The position numbers and the translations under genes were made by a program. From positions 186,001 to 250,000 of the forward strand of contig NZ_JACHBD010000007.1 of assembly GCF_014200175.1 (NCBI RefSeq): a DNA stretch of 64,000 nucleotides, in the 5' to 3' direction. Below are positions 9,307 through 18,023 of the stretch, one piece after another. The notes beneath the pieces were generated by a model. That model saw only the letters and a list, made by a program, of their open reading frames with translations, ran no database searches and was not told the origin of the DNA. Source of the stretch: Rhizobium lentis. GTDB lineage: Bacteria > Pseudomonadota > Alphaproteobacteria > Rhizobiales > Rhizobiaceae. How positions within the stretch are numbered: position 1 is the stretch's first letter; the number at the start of each line of letters is the position of its first letter.

Positions 9307-9990
9307 ATGACCGCACGCACCATTCTTCTGGTGGATGACGACGAGGACCTTCGGCAGACGCTGACAGAGCAATTGTCGCTTTACGAGGAATTCACGGTTC
9401 TGCAGGAAGCCAACGCCGGCAAGGGCGTTGCGACCGCCCGTTCGACACCGGTCGACCTCTTGATCATGGACGTCGGCCTGCCCGATATGGACGGCCGCGA
9501 AGCGGTGAAGCTCCTGCGCAAGGGCGGCTTCAAGGCGCCGATCATCATGCTGACCGGCCATGATACCGATTCCGATACGATCCTCGGCCTCGAAGCCGGC
9601 GCCAACGATTACGTCACCAAGCCCTTTCGCTTCGCCGTGCTGCTCGCGCGCATCCGCGTGCAACTGCGCCAGCACGAGCAGAGCGAGGACGCGACATTCA
9701 CCGTCGGCCCCTACCTCTTCAAGCCGAGCCAGAAGCTGCTCACCACCGATAACGGCCAGAAGATCCGCCTGACGGAAAAGGAAGCGGCAATCATCCGCTA
9801 CCTCTACCGCGCCGAACAGAAAGTCGTCACCCGTGACGTGCTTCTCGAAGAGGTCTGGGGCTATAATTCCGGCGTGACCACGCATACGCTGGAAACCCAT
9901 GTCTACCGGTTGCGCCAGAAGATCGAGCGCGATCCCTCCAATGCCGAAATCCTGGTGACGGAAAACGGCGGCTACAAGATCATACCCTAG
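9307..9990 (+). CDS. cenR: CenR-like OmpR-family response regulator
   Basis: Two-component regulator of 227 residues: receiver domain (about 1-120) with the acidic pocket VDDDEDL and the phosphorylated aspartate in LLIMDVGLPDMDG, conserved Thr in MLTGHD and Lys in YVTKPF; then an OmpR-type winged helix (about 130-227) ending VTENGGYKIIP. The N-terminal sequence and overall reading resemble CenR, the alphaproteobacterial cell-envelope regulator described in Caulobacter, Brucella and Rhodobacter. That assignment is from memory and is less certain than the family. No histidine kinase is adjacent. GAGGA lies about ten bases before the ATG. Confidence 0.72.
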   Translation: MTARTILLVDDDEDLRQTLTEQLSLYEEFTVLQEANAGKGVATARSTPVDLLIMDVGLPDMDGREAVKLLRKGGFKAPIIMLTGHDTDSDTILGLEAGANDYVTKPFRFAVLLARIRVQLRQHEQSEDATFTVGPYLFKPSQKLLTTDNGQKIRLTEKEAAIIRYLYRAEQKVVTRDVLLEEVWGYNSGVTTHTLETHVYRLRQKIERDPSNAEILVTENGGYKIIP

Positions 9991-10090
9991 AGCATCTCGG
10001 TTTCTCCGAATCACGGAAATGCTCTATCTCTTTATTTTCACGCAGTTCCGCACGCAAACCGCTACGCAGTTTTTGTTGGAGTTGCTCTAA
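9989..10090. repeat. Rhizobial palindromic intergenic repeat (RIME-like)
   Basis: Starts in the stop codon of the response regulator with AGAGCAT (9989-9995), which pairs with ATGCTCT (10019-10025). A second part has TTCCGCACGCAAACCGCTACGC and ends with GTTGCTCTAA. The pattern is that of the dispersed AGAGCAT...ATGCTCT elements common between rhizobial genes. It fills nearly the whole gap to the next gene. Only one copy is in this window, so membership is from recall. Confidence 0.5.
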
Positions 10091-10104
10091 GGCGAAAAGC
10101 CCGT

Positions 10105-10560
10105 ATGGCGCTGACGGACGACATTCATCTGCTCTCGCAGCTTCCGCTGTTCAAGGACATGAGCGAGGACCAGCTGCGACTGATCGCTTTCGGCGCCGAC
10201 CGGCGCATGATCGCCGCCGGCCAGATGCTGTTTCGCCAGGGCGCGCCGGCCGAGAGCGCCTATGTCGTCTTGAGCGGCAGCCTGGAACTCCGCACAACGA
10301 GCAGCGACGGCATGCAGCGGGCTGATGCCGTTGCCGGCCGCGGCACGCTGATTTCCGAGCTGGCGCTGGTGACGTTGGTCGAGCGCAAGTTCACCGCGAT
10401 CGCGCGCGAAGACACCACCATCATCCGCATCACCCGCGCACTGTTCCACCGGCTGATCGAGGAATATCCGGACGCGGCTCGTCTGATCGAAAACCGCATC
10501 CGCGATAATCTCGCCGAACTTGCGGCTAAGGCCGCAAGCCAGTTCCATCGGTTCAGCTGA
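10105..10560 (+). CDS. Stand-alone cyclic nucleotide-binding domain protein
   Basis: Protein of 151 residues that is essentially one cNMP-binding beta-roll (CAP_ED), residues about 10-125, with the GAPAESAYVVLSGSLEL strands and a C-terminal helix. Unlike Crp/Fnr regulators it lacks a helix-turn-helix; the chain ends after the C helix with AAKAASQFHRFS. It could bind cAMP or cGMP and act by protein contact, or have lost ligand binding. It follows the response regulator on the same strand, separated by a repeat, so a functional link is possible but unproven. A weak AAGG lies upstream of the ATG. Confidence 0.75.
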   Translation: MALTDDIHLLSQLPLFKDMSEDQLRLIAFGADRRMIAAGQMLFRQGAPAESAYVVLSGSLELRTTSSDGMQRADAVAGRGTLISELALVTLVERKFTAIAREDTTIIRITRALFHRLIEEYPDAARLIENRIRDNLAELAAKAASQFHRFS

Positions 10561-10586
10561 TCCACATGGGTGCGATCAGAGACGCG

Positions 10587-11360
10587 TCAGTCGTAGACGA
10601 GGCCGTCGATCGCTGCGGCGAGCTTTGTGAGGTCGGCGGCGTAGAAGCCGGCAGCATTGAGACAGTTCGTCTCGAGCAGCCTCAAGCCCCCTTCCGTACG
10701 GCAGACGTCAATGACATAGGCCGGAGAGTAGCCGGGATTGAGGTCGACCATCCTCCGCCCGAATTCGAGCGCGTCGTCATCGATCTCATGGCGGTGGATG
10801 ACGCGCGATCCTTCTTTGTAAAGCGAATAGGTGACGATCCTGTCGTTGACGGCCCAGAGACGCCATTCGCGCAGGATGCGGACAGGCTTGGTGAACATCA
10901 GCAGCGTGTCATGCCGTAGCGATCCCGCCGGGATTTCATCTTCGTCGAGCGCGAGGACCCTCTCGACCATGCGGATGATCTCGCCGGCCGATTTCACGTT
11001 GCCGGGCTCGTCGACCGGACGCAAAAACCATTCCCGCCCATCGTCAGCCAGACACGCGGGAACCTCTCGCAGCGTCAGGAATAACGCATCGGCGCCGTTG
11101 AGAAGGTAGGGATGCCACACCTTTTCCTCGACAAAGGGACGCAACTTGAACATGCCCGGCCGGTAGCCGTTCGCCTCCGCGTTTCTCCACAGCGTATAGG
11201 AACCGAACATCACCACGGCGCTGGGATCGGCGACAACCGGCTCGGGAATGAGCTCGCCGATGAACGGCACAACCTTGTGCCAACTGTAGGGGATACCGAG
11301 CCGGTCGAGTGCCTCGGCCAGTTTGTGCGTGTCCTCGAACTCTTGGAGAATCCACTGCAT
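10587..11360 (-). CDS. ATP-grasp domain protein (DUF4343-like)
   Basis: Protein of 257 residues starting MQWILQEFED. The C-terminal half has the feel of an ATP-grasp ligase: FTKPVRILREWRLWAVNDRIVTYS, then YVIDVCRTEGGLRLLETNCLNAAGFY, where the acidic residue and the Glu/Asn pair would hold Mg-ATP. The substrate is unknown. The start at 11360 overlaps the xthA stop (TGATG), so it should be co-translated with exonuclease III. The open frame continues upstream through xthA but has no support there. Assigned by motif reading only. Confidence 0.66.
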   Translation of the reverse strand: MQWILQEFEDTHKLAEALDRLGIPYSWHKVVPFIGELIPEPVVADPSAVVMFGSYTLWRNAEANGYRPGMFKLRPFVEEKVWHPYLLNGADALFLTLREVPACLADDGREWFLRPVDEPGNVKSAGEIIRMVERVLALDEDEIPAGSLRHDTLLMFTKPVRILREWRLWAVNDRIVTYSLYKEGSRVIHRHEIDDDALEFGRRMVDLNPGYSPAYVIDVCRTEGGLRLLETNCLNAAGFYAADLTKLAAAIDGLVYD

Positions 11361-12163
11361 CACAAGTCGAAATGCGCCGTCACCGGCACATGGTCGGAGG
11401 GCCGGTCCCAGCCGCGCGCTTCCTTCAGGATCTCGATCCGCTTCAGGTGCGGCCCGAGATCCGATGAGGACCAGATGTGGTCGAGCCGGCGGCCGCGGTC
11501 GGCCGCTTCCCAGTCCTTGGCGCGGTAGCTCCACCAGGTATAGAGCTTCTCGCTCGCAGGTACGTGCTGGCGCATGAGATCGAGCCAGGCGCCGCGCTTC
11601 ATCACCTCGAGCAGCCCGTCGGTTTCGACGGGCGTGTGGCTGACGATCTTCAGCAGCTGCTTGTGCGACCAGACGTCGTGTTCGAGCGGGGCGATGTTGA
11701 GGTCACCCACCAGGATGGCCGAGGTATTGGCCTCGCCATTGGCCTTCAGCAGCTTCATCTCCTCGATGAAATCGAGTTTATGGCCGAATTTCGGATTGAT
11801 CGTCCGGTCCGGCTCGTCGCCGCCGGCCGGGACGTAGAAATTATGCAGCCGGATGCGGCGATTGCCGCGTTCGAAGATTGCCGATATGTGGCGGGCGTCG
11901 CCGACGCCGCAATAATCCTGCCGGTGATCTTCGGTCAGCGGAATGCGCGAAGCGATCGCCACGCCGTGATAGCCCTTCTGACCGTGGATGATGATGTGAT
12001 CGTAGCCCATGGCCCGCAAGGGCGCGGCGGGAAAGAGCTCGTTCGGCACCTTGGTTTCCTGGAGGCAGAGAATATCGGGGCTGTGCTTGAGGACGAGCTG
12101 CTCGACGATTGGCATGCGCAGCCGTACCGAATTGATATTCCAGGTCGTAATCGAAAAGCCCAT
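11360..12163 (-). CDS. xthA: Exodeoxyribonuclease III
   Basis: AP endonuclease / 3'-5' exonuclease of the EEP superfamily, 267 residues; cuts at abasic sites in base-excision repair. Motifs are in order: TTWNINSVR, LCLQETK (metal-binding Glu), FYVPAGGDEP, VGDLNIAP and the terminal SDHVPVTAHF with the catalytic Asp-His. AGGGC before the ATG serves as ribosome site but lies in one arm of a hairpin (12169-12198). Its stop overlaps the start of the ATP-grasp gene. Confidence 0.95.
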   Translation of the reverse strand: MGFSITTWNINSVRLRMPIVEQLVLKHSPDILCLQETKVPNELFPAAPLRAMGYDHIIIHGQKGYHGVAIASRIPLTEDHRQDYCGVGDARHISAIFERGNRRIRLHNFYVPAGGDEPDRTINPKFGHKLDFIEEMKLLKANGEANTSAILVGDLNIAPLEHDVWSHKQLLKIVSHTPVETDGLLEVMKRGAWLDLMRQHVPASEKLYTWWSYRAKDWEAADRGRRLDHIWSSSDLGPHLKRIEILKEARGWDRPSDHVPVTAHFDL

Positions 12164-12168
12164 GCGGC

Positions 12169-12198
12169 AAGCCCTTTCACGCTTTCATGAAAGGGCTT
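12169..12198 (-). promoter_or_regulatory. Hairpin enclosing the xthA ribosome-binding site
   Basis: Perfect 11-bp inverted repeat (arms 12169-12179 and 12188-12198). On the minus-strand RNA the 3' arm contains GAAAGGGC, the likely Shine-Dalgarno of xthA. No T-run follows, so it is not a simple terminator. Confidence 0.45.
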
Positions 12199-12265
12199 TA
12201 GAACAAAGGCGGACCGGAGGGAACCGGGCCGCGTGCAAAAGCGTCAGCAGATCAACCGAAAAGGC

Positions 12266-12934
12266 TCAGTCGCGCGATTGCGGCGTGCCCGGAATGCTCT
12301 CATAGGGAACCCGGAAGACACGGTCGTCGAACTGCACGCCTGTCTTGACGTTGAAGATCATCACCGAGGTGTCCTTGCCTTGATTGTCGGTGATCGTCCA
12401 CTGACGCAGGTCATAGGTTTTCGGGTCGAACATCATGGTGATGGTCGAGTTTCCGAACACCGTATTGTTGCCGAGCGCGATCGTCGTCAGGTCCGACTCT
12501 TCCTTGACGCCCTTCACCATGCCGGCCGACAGGTCGATATGCTGCGCCAGCAGCAGACTGAGCGGGGTCTTGGAGAGCGGATAGAGATCCCAGGTCTTGA
12601 GCTTGGTATTGCCGATGGCGACATTCTTGCCGTCGGCGATCACCCGCATCGGTGACGGCTCGTCATAGTTGAAACGCAGCTTGCCGGGGCGCTGGATGAA
12701 AAATTTGCCGCCGGTCTGCTCGCCGCGGGGGCCGAACTGCACGAATTCGCCCTGCATCGTCGTGACGCCGGAGAAATGGTCGGCAATCGCCTGCGCCGTG
12801 CCGGAGGCAGGCGCCGCCGCCTGCGCGAGAGCACCGAAGGGAATGGCGCTTGCCATCGCAGCGACGGCGAAAGCGCCGAGAAGATCGCGCCGCGTCATCG
12901 TCAGGCCGGAGAGGAAGGAATCGGAGTTACGCAT
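12266..12934 (-). CDS. lolA: LolA-type outer-membrane lipoprotein carrier
   Basis: Periplasmic carrier of the LolA fold, 222 residues, expected to move lipoproteins from LolCDE to the outer membrane. The N-terminus holds a twin-arginine-like signal (TRRDLLGAFAVAAMA) ending in A-L-A. The beta-barrel strands include MQGEFVQFGPRGEQTGGKFF and RPGKLRFNYDEPSPMRVIADG, typical of the family. It lies between ftsK and xthA on the same strand, the usual rhizobial order, 139 bases after the ftsK stop. Confidence 0.85.
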   Translation of the reverse strand: MRNSDSFLSGLTMTRRDLLGAFAVAAMASAIPFGALAQAAAPASGTAQAIADHFSGVTTMQGEFVQFGPRGEQTGGKFFIQRPGKLRFNYDEPSPMRVIADGKNVAIGNTKLKTWDLYPLSKTPLSLLLAQHIDLSAGMVKGVKEESDLTTIALGNNTVFGNSTITMMFDPKTYDLRQWTITDNQGKDTSVMIFNVKTGVQFDDRVFRVPYESIPGTPQSRD

Positions 12935-13073
12935 CTAAATCTCCTTTATGCGATCTGCATGCTGCCGAAAGGCGGCGTCTTCAAGGCGTTGCGATCGGCC
13001 CGCGAGAGGAAACGGCTTTGCTGCGATCAGGTTTCCGCAAAAGCAGCCCCATCTGAAATATATGGCTGTTATG

Positions 13074-15761
13074 TCAGCGGTCGAGGATGTCGTCTTCTGT
13101 GGGAACGAGGATTTCGCGTTTGCCGGCATGGTTGGCCGGCCCGATGATGCCCTCCTTCTCCATCCGCTCGATCAGTGAGGCGGCTCTGTTATAGCCGATG
13201 CCGAGCCGGCGCTGCACATAGGAGGTCGAGGCCTTGCCGTCGCGCAGCACGACGGCGACGGCCTGATCATAGGGATCTTCCGAATCCGCAAGGTTCGACG
13301 TGCCGGCCGGGCCGCCGCCACCGCCGCCATAATCGCCGTCCTCGTCGTCATCGGCGGTGATCGCATCGAGATATTGCGGCGAGCCCTGCGTCTTCAGGTA
13401 GGAGACGATCTCTTCGACCTCGACATCCGAGACGAACGGGCCGTGCACACGCTGGATACGCCCACCGCCCGCCATGTAGAGCATGTCGCCCATGCCGAGC
13501 AGCTGCTCGGCGCCCTGTTCGCCGAGAATGGTGCGGCTGTCGATCTTCGAAGTGACCTGGAAGGAAATGCGGGTCGGGAAGTTTGCCTTGATCGTGCCGG
13601 TGATGACGTCGACCGACGGGCGCTGCGTCGCCATGATCACATGGATGCCAGCCGCGCGCGCCATCTGCGCCAGGCGCTGGACGGCGCCTTCGATGTCCTT
13701 GCCGGCGACCATCATCAGGTCGGCCATTTCGTCGATGATGACGACGATATAGGGCATCGGCCGGAGGTCGAACTCCTCGGTCTCGTACATCGCTTCGCCG
13801 GTATGGCGGTCGAAGCCGGTCTGCACCGTGCGCGAGATCGCCTCGCCTTTCGACAAGGCCTGCTCGACGCGGGTATTGAAGCCGTCGATGTTGCGCACAC
13901 CGATCTTCGACATTTTCTTGTAGCGCTCTTCCATCTCGCGCACGGTCCATTTCAGCGCGACGACCGCCTTTTTCGGATCGGTGACGACGGGCGAAAGCAG
14001 GTGCGGAATGCCGTCATAGACGGAGAGTTCCAGCATTTTCGGATCGATCATGATCAGCCGGCACTGTTCCGGCGTCATGCGGTAGAGCAGCGACAGGATC
14101 ATCGTGTTGATGGCGACCGACTTGCCCGAGCCGGTGGTGCCGGCGACGAGCAGGTGCGGCATCTTGGCCAGGTCGGCGATGACGGCTTCGCCGCCGATCG
14201 TCTTGCCGAGCGCCATGGCAAGCTTCGCCTTGCTGCCGTCGAAATCCCGGGAGGCAATCAATTCGCGCAGATAGACGGTCTCGCGCGTCTGGTTCGGCAG
14301 TTCGATGCCGATCGCGTTGCGGCCCGGCACGACGGCAACGCGGGCGGCAATGGCGCTCATCGAGCGGGCGATATCGTCGGCGAGGCCGATGACGCGCGAC
14401 GATTTGATGCCGGGCGCCGGCTCCAGTTCGTAAAGCGTGACGACGGGGCCGGGGCGAACATGGATGATCTCACCCTTGACGCCGAAATCTTCGAGCACGC
14501 CCTCCAACATGCGGGCATTCTGCTCCAGCGCGTCGGCCGACAGCGTCGAATCGCGCACCACGTTCCTCGGCTCGGCGAGCAGGTGCATTGAGGGCAGCTG
14601 AAAACCCTCGGACCGAATGAATGAACCCTGCGCCTCTCGCTCGACACGGGCGCCGGGTTTGGGCCGTGCGATCGCGGGCACGACACGCGGCTCCGGCTTG
14701 CCTGCGGCTTTCGCTGGCGCGCGGATCATCCAGTCGTCGTCATCATCGTCGGGCAGGATATCGGCCGGACGCAGCGGCATGTCGGTATCGAAGGGCGGAT
14801 CGTCGTCCTCATCCTCGTCGTCGATGGAAAGCGACGGTGCGGCGACGACGCGCCGCGGCGAAGCCGCCCTTGCCCCCATTGAGGGCTCCATCGACGGTTC
14901 CATGCGCTCGCCGCGCAGGGCGGCCGCCTTGGCGCGGACCGGTTCGTTCAGCGTGCCGAACTCATCATCGTTGAAATCATAGGGCGATTCGAAATCGCCC
15001 TGGCGCCGCTTGCGCGGTCCCATGCCGAAGAGCCGGCGCAGCCGCCCTTGGCTCATGTACCAGGCATGTGTCACCGCGCCGCTGAAAGCGACCCAGCGCG
15101 ACTCGTCCTCCTCGTCCTCGTCGCCGACGACCCGTGCCCTACTTGGCGTCTCGACGTAATCGTCCTCGATTTCGTCATCCGCTTCGCTGTGGCCGACGAG
15201 GCCCGATGCAAAGAGCATCATCCAGGCGGTCGGCACGGCAAAGATGCAGCCGACGACCATGGCGAAGGTGCCGGTGGGATAGGCGCCGACGAAGAGCGCG
15301 GGAAAGCGCAGGATCATGTCGCCGACGACGCCACCGATGCCGTTCGGAATCGGCCAGGTGAGCGGCGGCGGGAAACAGCCGATGACGGCGGAGGACAAAA
15401 CCGAGCCGGCAAGCCAAGCGCCGATGCGGGCGGGAATGCGGCTGAAGGGGCGACCCGAGATCATCGTCAGCGCCCAGGCGACGATCGGCAGCATCGAAAC
15501 GACGCTGGCAAGTCCGAAGAACTGCATGACGATATCGGCAAAGGCCGCACCGCTATAGCCGAGGATATTCGTCGGCAGGTTGGCGGTGGCGTAGGAATAG
15601 CTGGGGTCCTCGACGTTCCATGTCGCCAGCGCCGCGACGCAGAACGCCAGCAACAGAAAGATCGCAAAGCCGATGAGCGCCTGGATCTGCCGCAGCATGA
15701 ATGCCGAGAAGGAGAACCGATCCGGACGGCCATCCATCGCCGGCGACGTGCTTCTTGCCAT
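13074..15761 (-). CDS. ftsK: DNA translocase FtsK
   Basis: Septal DNA pump that clears chromosomes from the division site and activates XerCD at dif; 895 residues from the chosen ATG. Four or so membrane helices fill residues about 15-200. An acidic, poorly conserved linker (runs of D/E at about 205-370) follows. The RecA-like motor begins about residue 400, with Walker A GTTGSGKS near 537 and Walker B VVIIDEMAD; the C-terminal winged-helix gamma domain contains TSYVQRRLGIGYNRAA. The linker is short relative to E. coli FtsK (1329 aa). The 908-codon form starting at 15800 is less likely. A CtrA-type box lies about 90 bases upstream. Confidence 0.95.
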   Translation of the reverse strand: MARSTSPAMDGRPDRFSFSAFMLRQIQALIGFAIFLLLAFCVAALATWNVEDPSYSYATANLPTNILGYSGAAFADIVMQFFGLASVVSMLPIVAWALTMISGRPFSRIPARIGAWLAGSVLSSAVIGCFPPPLTWPIPNGIGGVVGDMILRFPALFVGAYPTGTFAMVVGCIFAVPTAWMMLFASGLVGHSEADDEIEDDYVETPSRARVVGDEDEEDESRWVAFSGAVTHAWYMSQGRLRRLFGMGPRKRRQGDFESPYDFNDDEFGTLNEPVRAKAAALRGERMEPSMEPSMGARAASPRRVVAAPSLSIDDEDEDDDPPFDTDMPLRPADILPDDDDDDWMIRAPAKAAGKPEPRVVPAIARPKPGARVEREAQGSFIRSEGFQLPSMHLLAEPRNVVRDSTLSADALEQNARMLEGVLEDFGVKGEIIHVRPGPVVTLYELEPAPGIKSSRVIGLADDIARSMSAIAARVAVVPGRNAIGIELPNQTRETVYLRELIASRDFDGSKAKLAMALGKTIGGEAVIADLAKMPHLLVAGTTGSGKSVAINTMILSLLYRMTPEQCRLIMIDPKMLELSVYDGIPHLLSPVVTDPKKAVVALKWTVREMEERYKKMSKIGVRNIDGFNTRVEQALSKGEAISRTVQTGFDRHTGEAMYETEEFDLRPMPYIVVIIDEMADLMMVAGKDIEGAVQRLAQMARAAGIHVIMATQRPSVDVITGTIKANFPTRISFQVTSKIDSRTILGEQGAEQLLGMGDMLYMAGGGRIQRVHGPFVSDVEVEEIVSYLKTQGSPQYLDAITADDDEDGDYGGGGGGPAGTSNLADSEDPYDQAVAVVLRDGKASTSYVQRRLGIGYNRAASLIERMEKEGIIGPANHAGKREILVPTEDDILDR

Positions 15762-15849
15762 GTGTCTAACCCGTCCAATGCCTGAGGGCATGCGAATCAC
15801 CGAAGCTTCGCCATGCCAAATGCCTCCGCTCTACCTAACCAGAGGCGGG

Positions 15850-15865
15850 TTAAAGCGATGTTAAC
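15850..15865 (-). promoter_or_regulatory. CtrA-type binding site upstream of ftsK
   Basis: TTAA (15850-15853), seven bases, TTAAC (15861-15865). It reads as GTTAA-N7-TTAAC on both strands, an exact match to the alphaproteobacterial CtrA consensus TTAA-N7-TTAAC. It lies 89-104 bases before the ftsK start, and a GANTC methylation site (15794-15798) falls between the two. Confidence 0.65.
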
Positions 15866-15902
15866 CATGCGTGCTTGGACGGCATTCCGGACGGGGGAGA
15901 TC

Positions 15903-15934
15903 AAAAAAAGCCCGAACCTGGAAAGGGTTCGGGC
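15903..15934 (-). terminator. Rho-independent terminator after amtB
   Basis: Nine-base-pair stem (15910-15918 with 15926-15934), loop of seven. On the minus strand it is followed by CTTTTTTT. It ends the glnK-amtB transcript before ftsK. Confidence 0.9.
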
Positions 15935-16010
15935 CAAATGCGGTTATACTGGGTAGGCCGCGACGGGCCGTGAAGCGACGCCCGTCTGCCGGGCGCCGCA
16001 AACCTTATGA

Positions 16011-17435
16011 TCAGGAAGCGTGGTAGGCGGCTTCACCGTGGGTCGAAAGGTCGAGGCCTTCGCGCTCGGCCTCGACTGTGACGCGCAGTCCGACGACGAC
16101 GTCGACGATCTTGTAGAGGATCGCCGAGCCGATGCCCGACCACAGCAGCGTCGTCAGCACGCCCTTGGCCTGGGCGAGTACCTGGGTCGCCGTGCCGGCA
16201 TAGGAGGCTGCGAAATCGGCCGTCGAATAATCGACGATGCCTGCACCGCCCAGCGCCGGGTTGACGAGGATGCCGGTGCCGAGAGCGCCGATGATGCCGC
16301 CGATGCAATGCACGCCGAAGACGTCGAGGCTGTCGTCGTAGTTGAACTTGTTCTTCACGACGTCGACGAAGAAGTAGCAGACCGGCGAGACGATCAGGCC
16401 GAGAACGATCGAGCCCATCGGGCCGGCAAAACCTGCCGCCGGCGTGATGGCGACGAGGCCGGCGACGGCACCGGAAGCACCGCCGAGCATCGAGGCCTTG
16501 CCGCGGGCGAGGCTTTCGACGATGCACCAGGACACAGCGGCGGCAGCCGTCGCGACGAAGGTGTTGATCATGGCGAGCGAGGCATAGGCGTTGGCTTCGA
16601 GGTTGGAGCCGGCGTTGAAGCCGAACCAGCCGACCCAGAGCAGCGAGGCGCCGACCATGGTCAGCGTCATCGAATGCGGAGCCATGATTTCCTTCTTATA
16701 GCCGGTGCGCTTGCCGAGCATGATGGCGCCAACGAGGCCGGCGATACCGGCATTGATGTGGACAACCGTGCCGCCGGCAAAGTCGATTGCGCCGTAGGAG
16801 AAGATCAGGCCGGCCGGCGAGGTGTAGGAGCTCGGACCGCCCCAGAACCAGACCATGTGCGCCATCGGGAAGTAGATGAAGGTGACCCAGAGCACGACGA
16901 AGAGCATGACGGCCGAGAACTTGATGCGCTCGGCGAATGCGCCGACGATCAGGCCGGGCGTGATGCAGGCGAAGGTCATCTGGAAGACGATGAAGGTATA
17001 TTCCGGAATGGCGACGCCCTTGGAGAAGGTCTCGGCGAGCGACGAGGTGTTGACGCCGGCAAGGAAGGCCTTGGAGAAGCCGCCGACGAAGCTGTTCAGC
17101 GAGCCGCCGTCGGTGAAGGCGAGCGAATAGCCGTAGGTCACCCAGAGCAGCGCCACGACGGCGGTGATCATGAAGACCTGCATCAGCACGGAGAGCATGT
17201 TCTTGGCGCGGACGAGACCGCCGTAGAAAAGCGCGAGGCCCGGGATGGTCATCAGCAGGACGAGCGCCGAGGAGACGAGCATCCAGGTATTGTCACCCTT
17301 GTCCATGGTGAAGGCAGGAGCAGCGGCAGCAGCAGCCGGCGCAGTCTCCTGCGCAAAAGCGACCGCCGGCGCAAGAAGCGCAGCCGTTGCTGCGCAGACC
17401 CGCGCATAGGTGGAGGAAAACTTCGAAATTGACAT
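16011..17435 (-). CDS. amtB: Ammonium transporter AmtB
   Basis: Trimeric inner-membrane ammonium channel, 474 residues. An N-terminal leader-like stretch (about residues 1-29, ending AVAFAQ) precedes eleven predicted membrane helices. The twin pore histidines are visible in FIYFPMAHMVWFWGG and DVFGVHCIGGIIGALG; the ammonium family signature region DFAGGTVVHINAG is intact. It follows glnK by 27 bases on the same strand, forming the classic glnK-amtB operon in which GlnK plugs the channel when nitrogen is plentiful. A good terminator lies downstream. Confidence 0.96.
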   Translation of the reverse strand: MSISKFSSTYARVCAATAALLAPAVAFAQETAPAAAAAAPAFTMDKGDNTWMLVSSALVLLMTIPGLALFYGGLVRAKNMLSVLMQVFMITAVVALLWVTYGYSLAFTDGGSLNSFVGGFSKAFLAGVNTSSLAETFSKGVAIPEYTFIVFQMTFACITPGLIVGAFAERIKFSAVMLFVVLWVTFIYFPMAHMVWFWGGPSSYTSPAGLIFSYGAIDFAGGTVVHINAGIAGLVGAIMLGKRTGYKKEIMAPHSMTLTMVGASLLWVGWFGFNAGSNLEANAYASLAMINTFVATAAAAVSWCIVESLARGKASMLGGASGAVAGLVAITPAAGFAGPMGSIVLGLIVSPVCYFFVDVVKNKFNYDDSLDVFGVHCIGGIIGALGTGILVNPALGGAGIVDYSTADFAASYAGTATQVLAQAKGVLTTLLWSGIGSAILYKIVDVVVGLRVTVEAEREGLDLSTHGEAAYHAS

Positions 17436-17462
17436 TGGAAAAAGCTCCTTGATCTGCCGTTC

Positions 17463-17819
<357 letters not shown>

Positions 17820-17885
17820 TTATCCTCGGCGCGGAGCCGACTCTCCTTGCCGCTGACGTTCCTGAACAGCGACCAGCGATATACA

Positions 17886-17912
17886 TTCAAAGGACGTGCC
17901 AGATTCGCGCCA
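17886..17912 (-). promoter_or_regulatory. Overlapping sigma-54 (-24/-12) promoter candidates of glnK-amtB
   Basis: On the minus strand, reading downstream: TGGCGCG-N4-TGGCA (17912-17897) and TGGCACG-N4-TTGAA (17901-17886). Consensus is TGGCACG-N4-TTGCW. The first keeps both the invariant GG and GC; the second has a perfect -24 but GA in place of GC at -12. They share the TGGCA block. Transcripts would have leaders of roughly 75-85 bases. NtrC-dependent sigma-54 control of glnK is well known. Confidence 0.65.
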
Positions 17913-18023
17913 AGATATAAGTTATTGAAAAATAAAGATTAAAATAGATGATGCCAATAAACAGGCAGATGACTGACCAATAAGCGCACAAATAATGCCC
18001 AAATTTAGAAATATGCCTATTAT

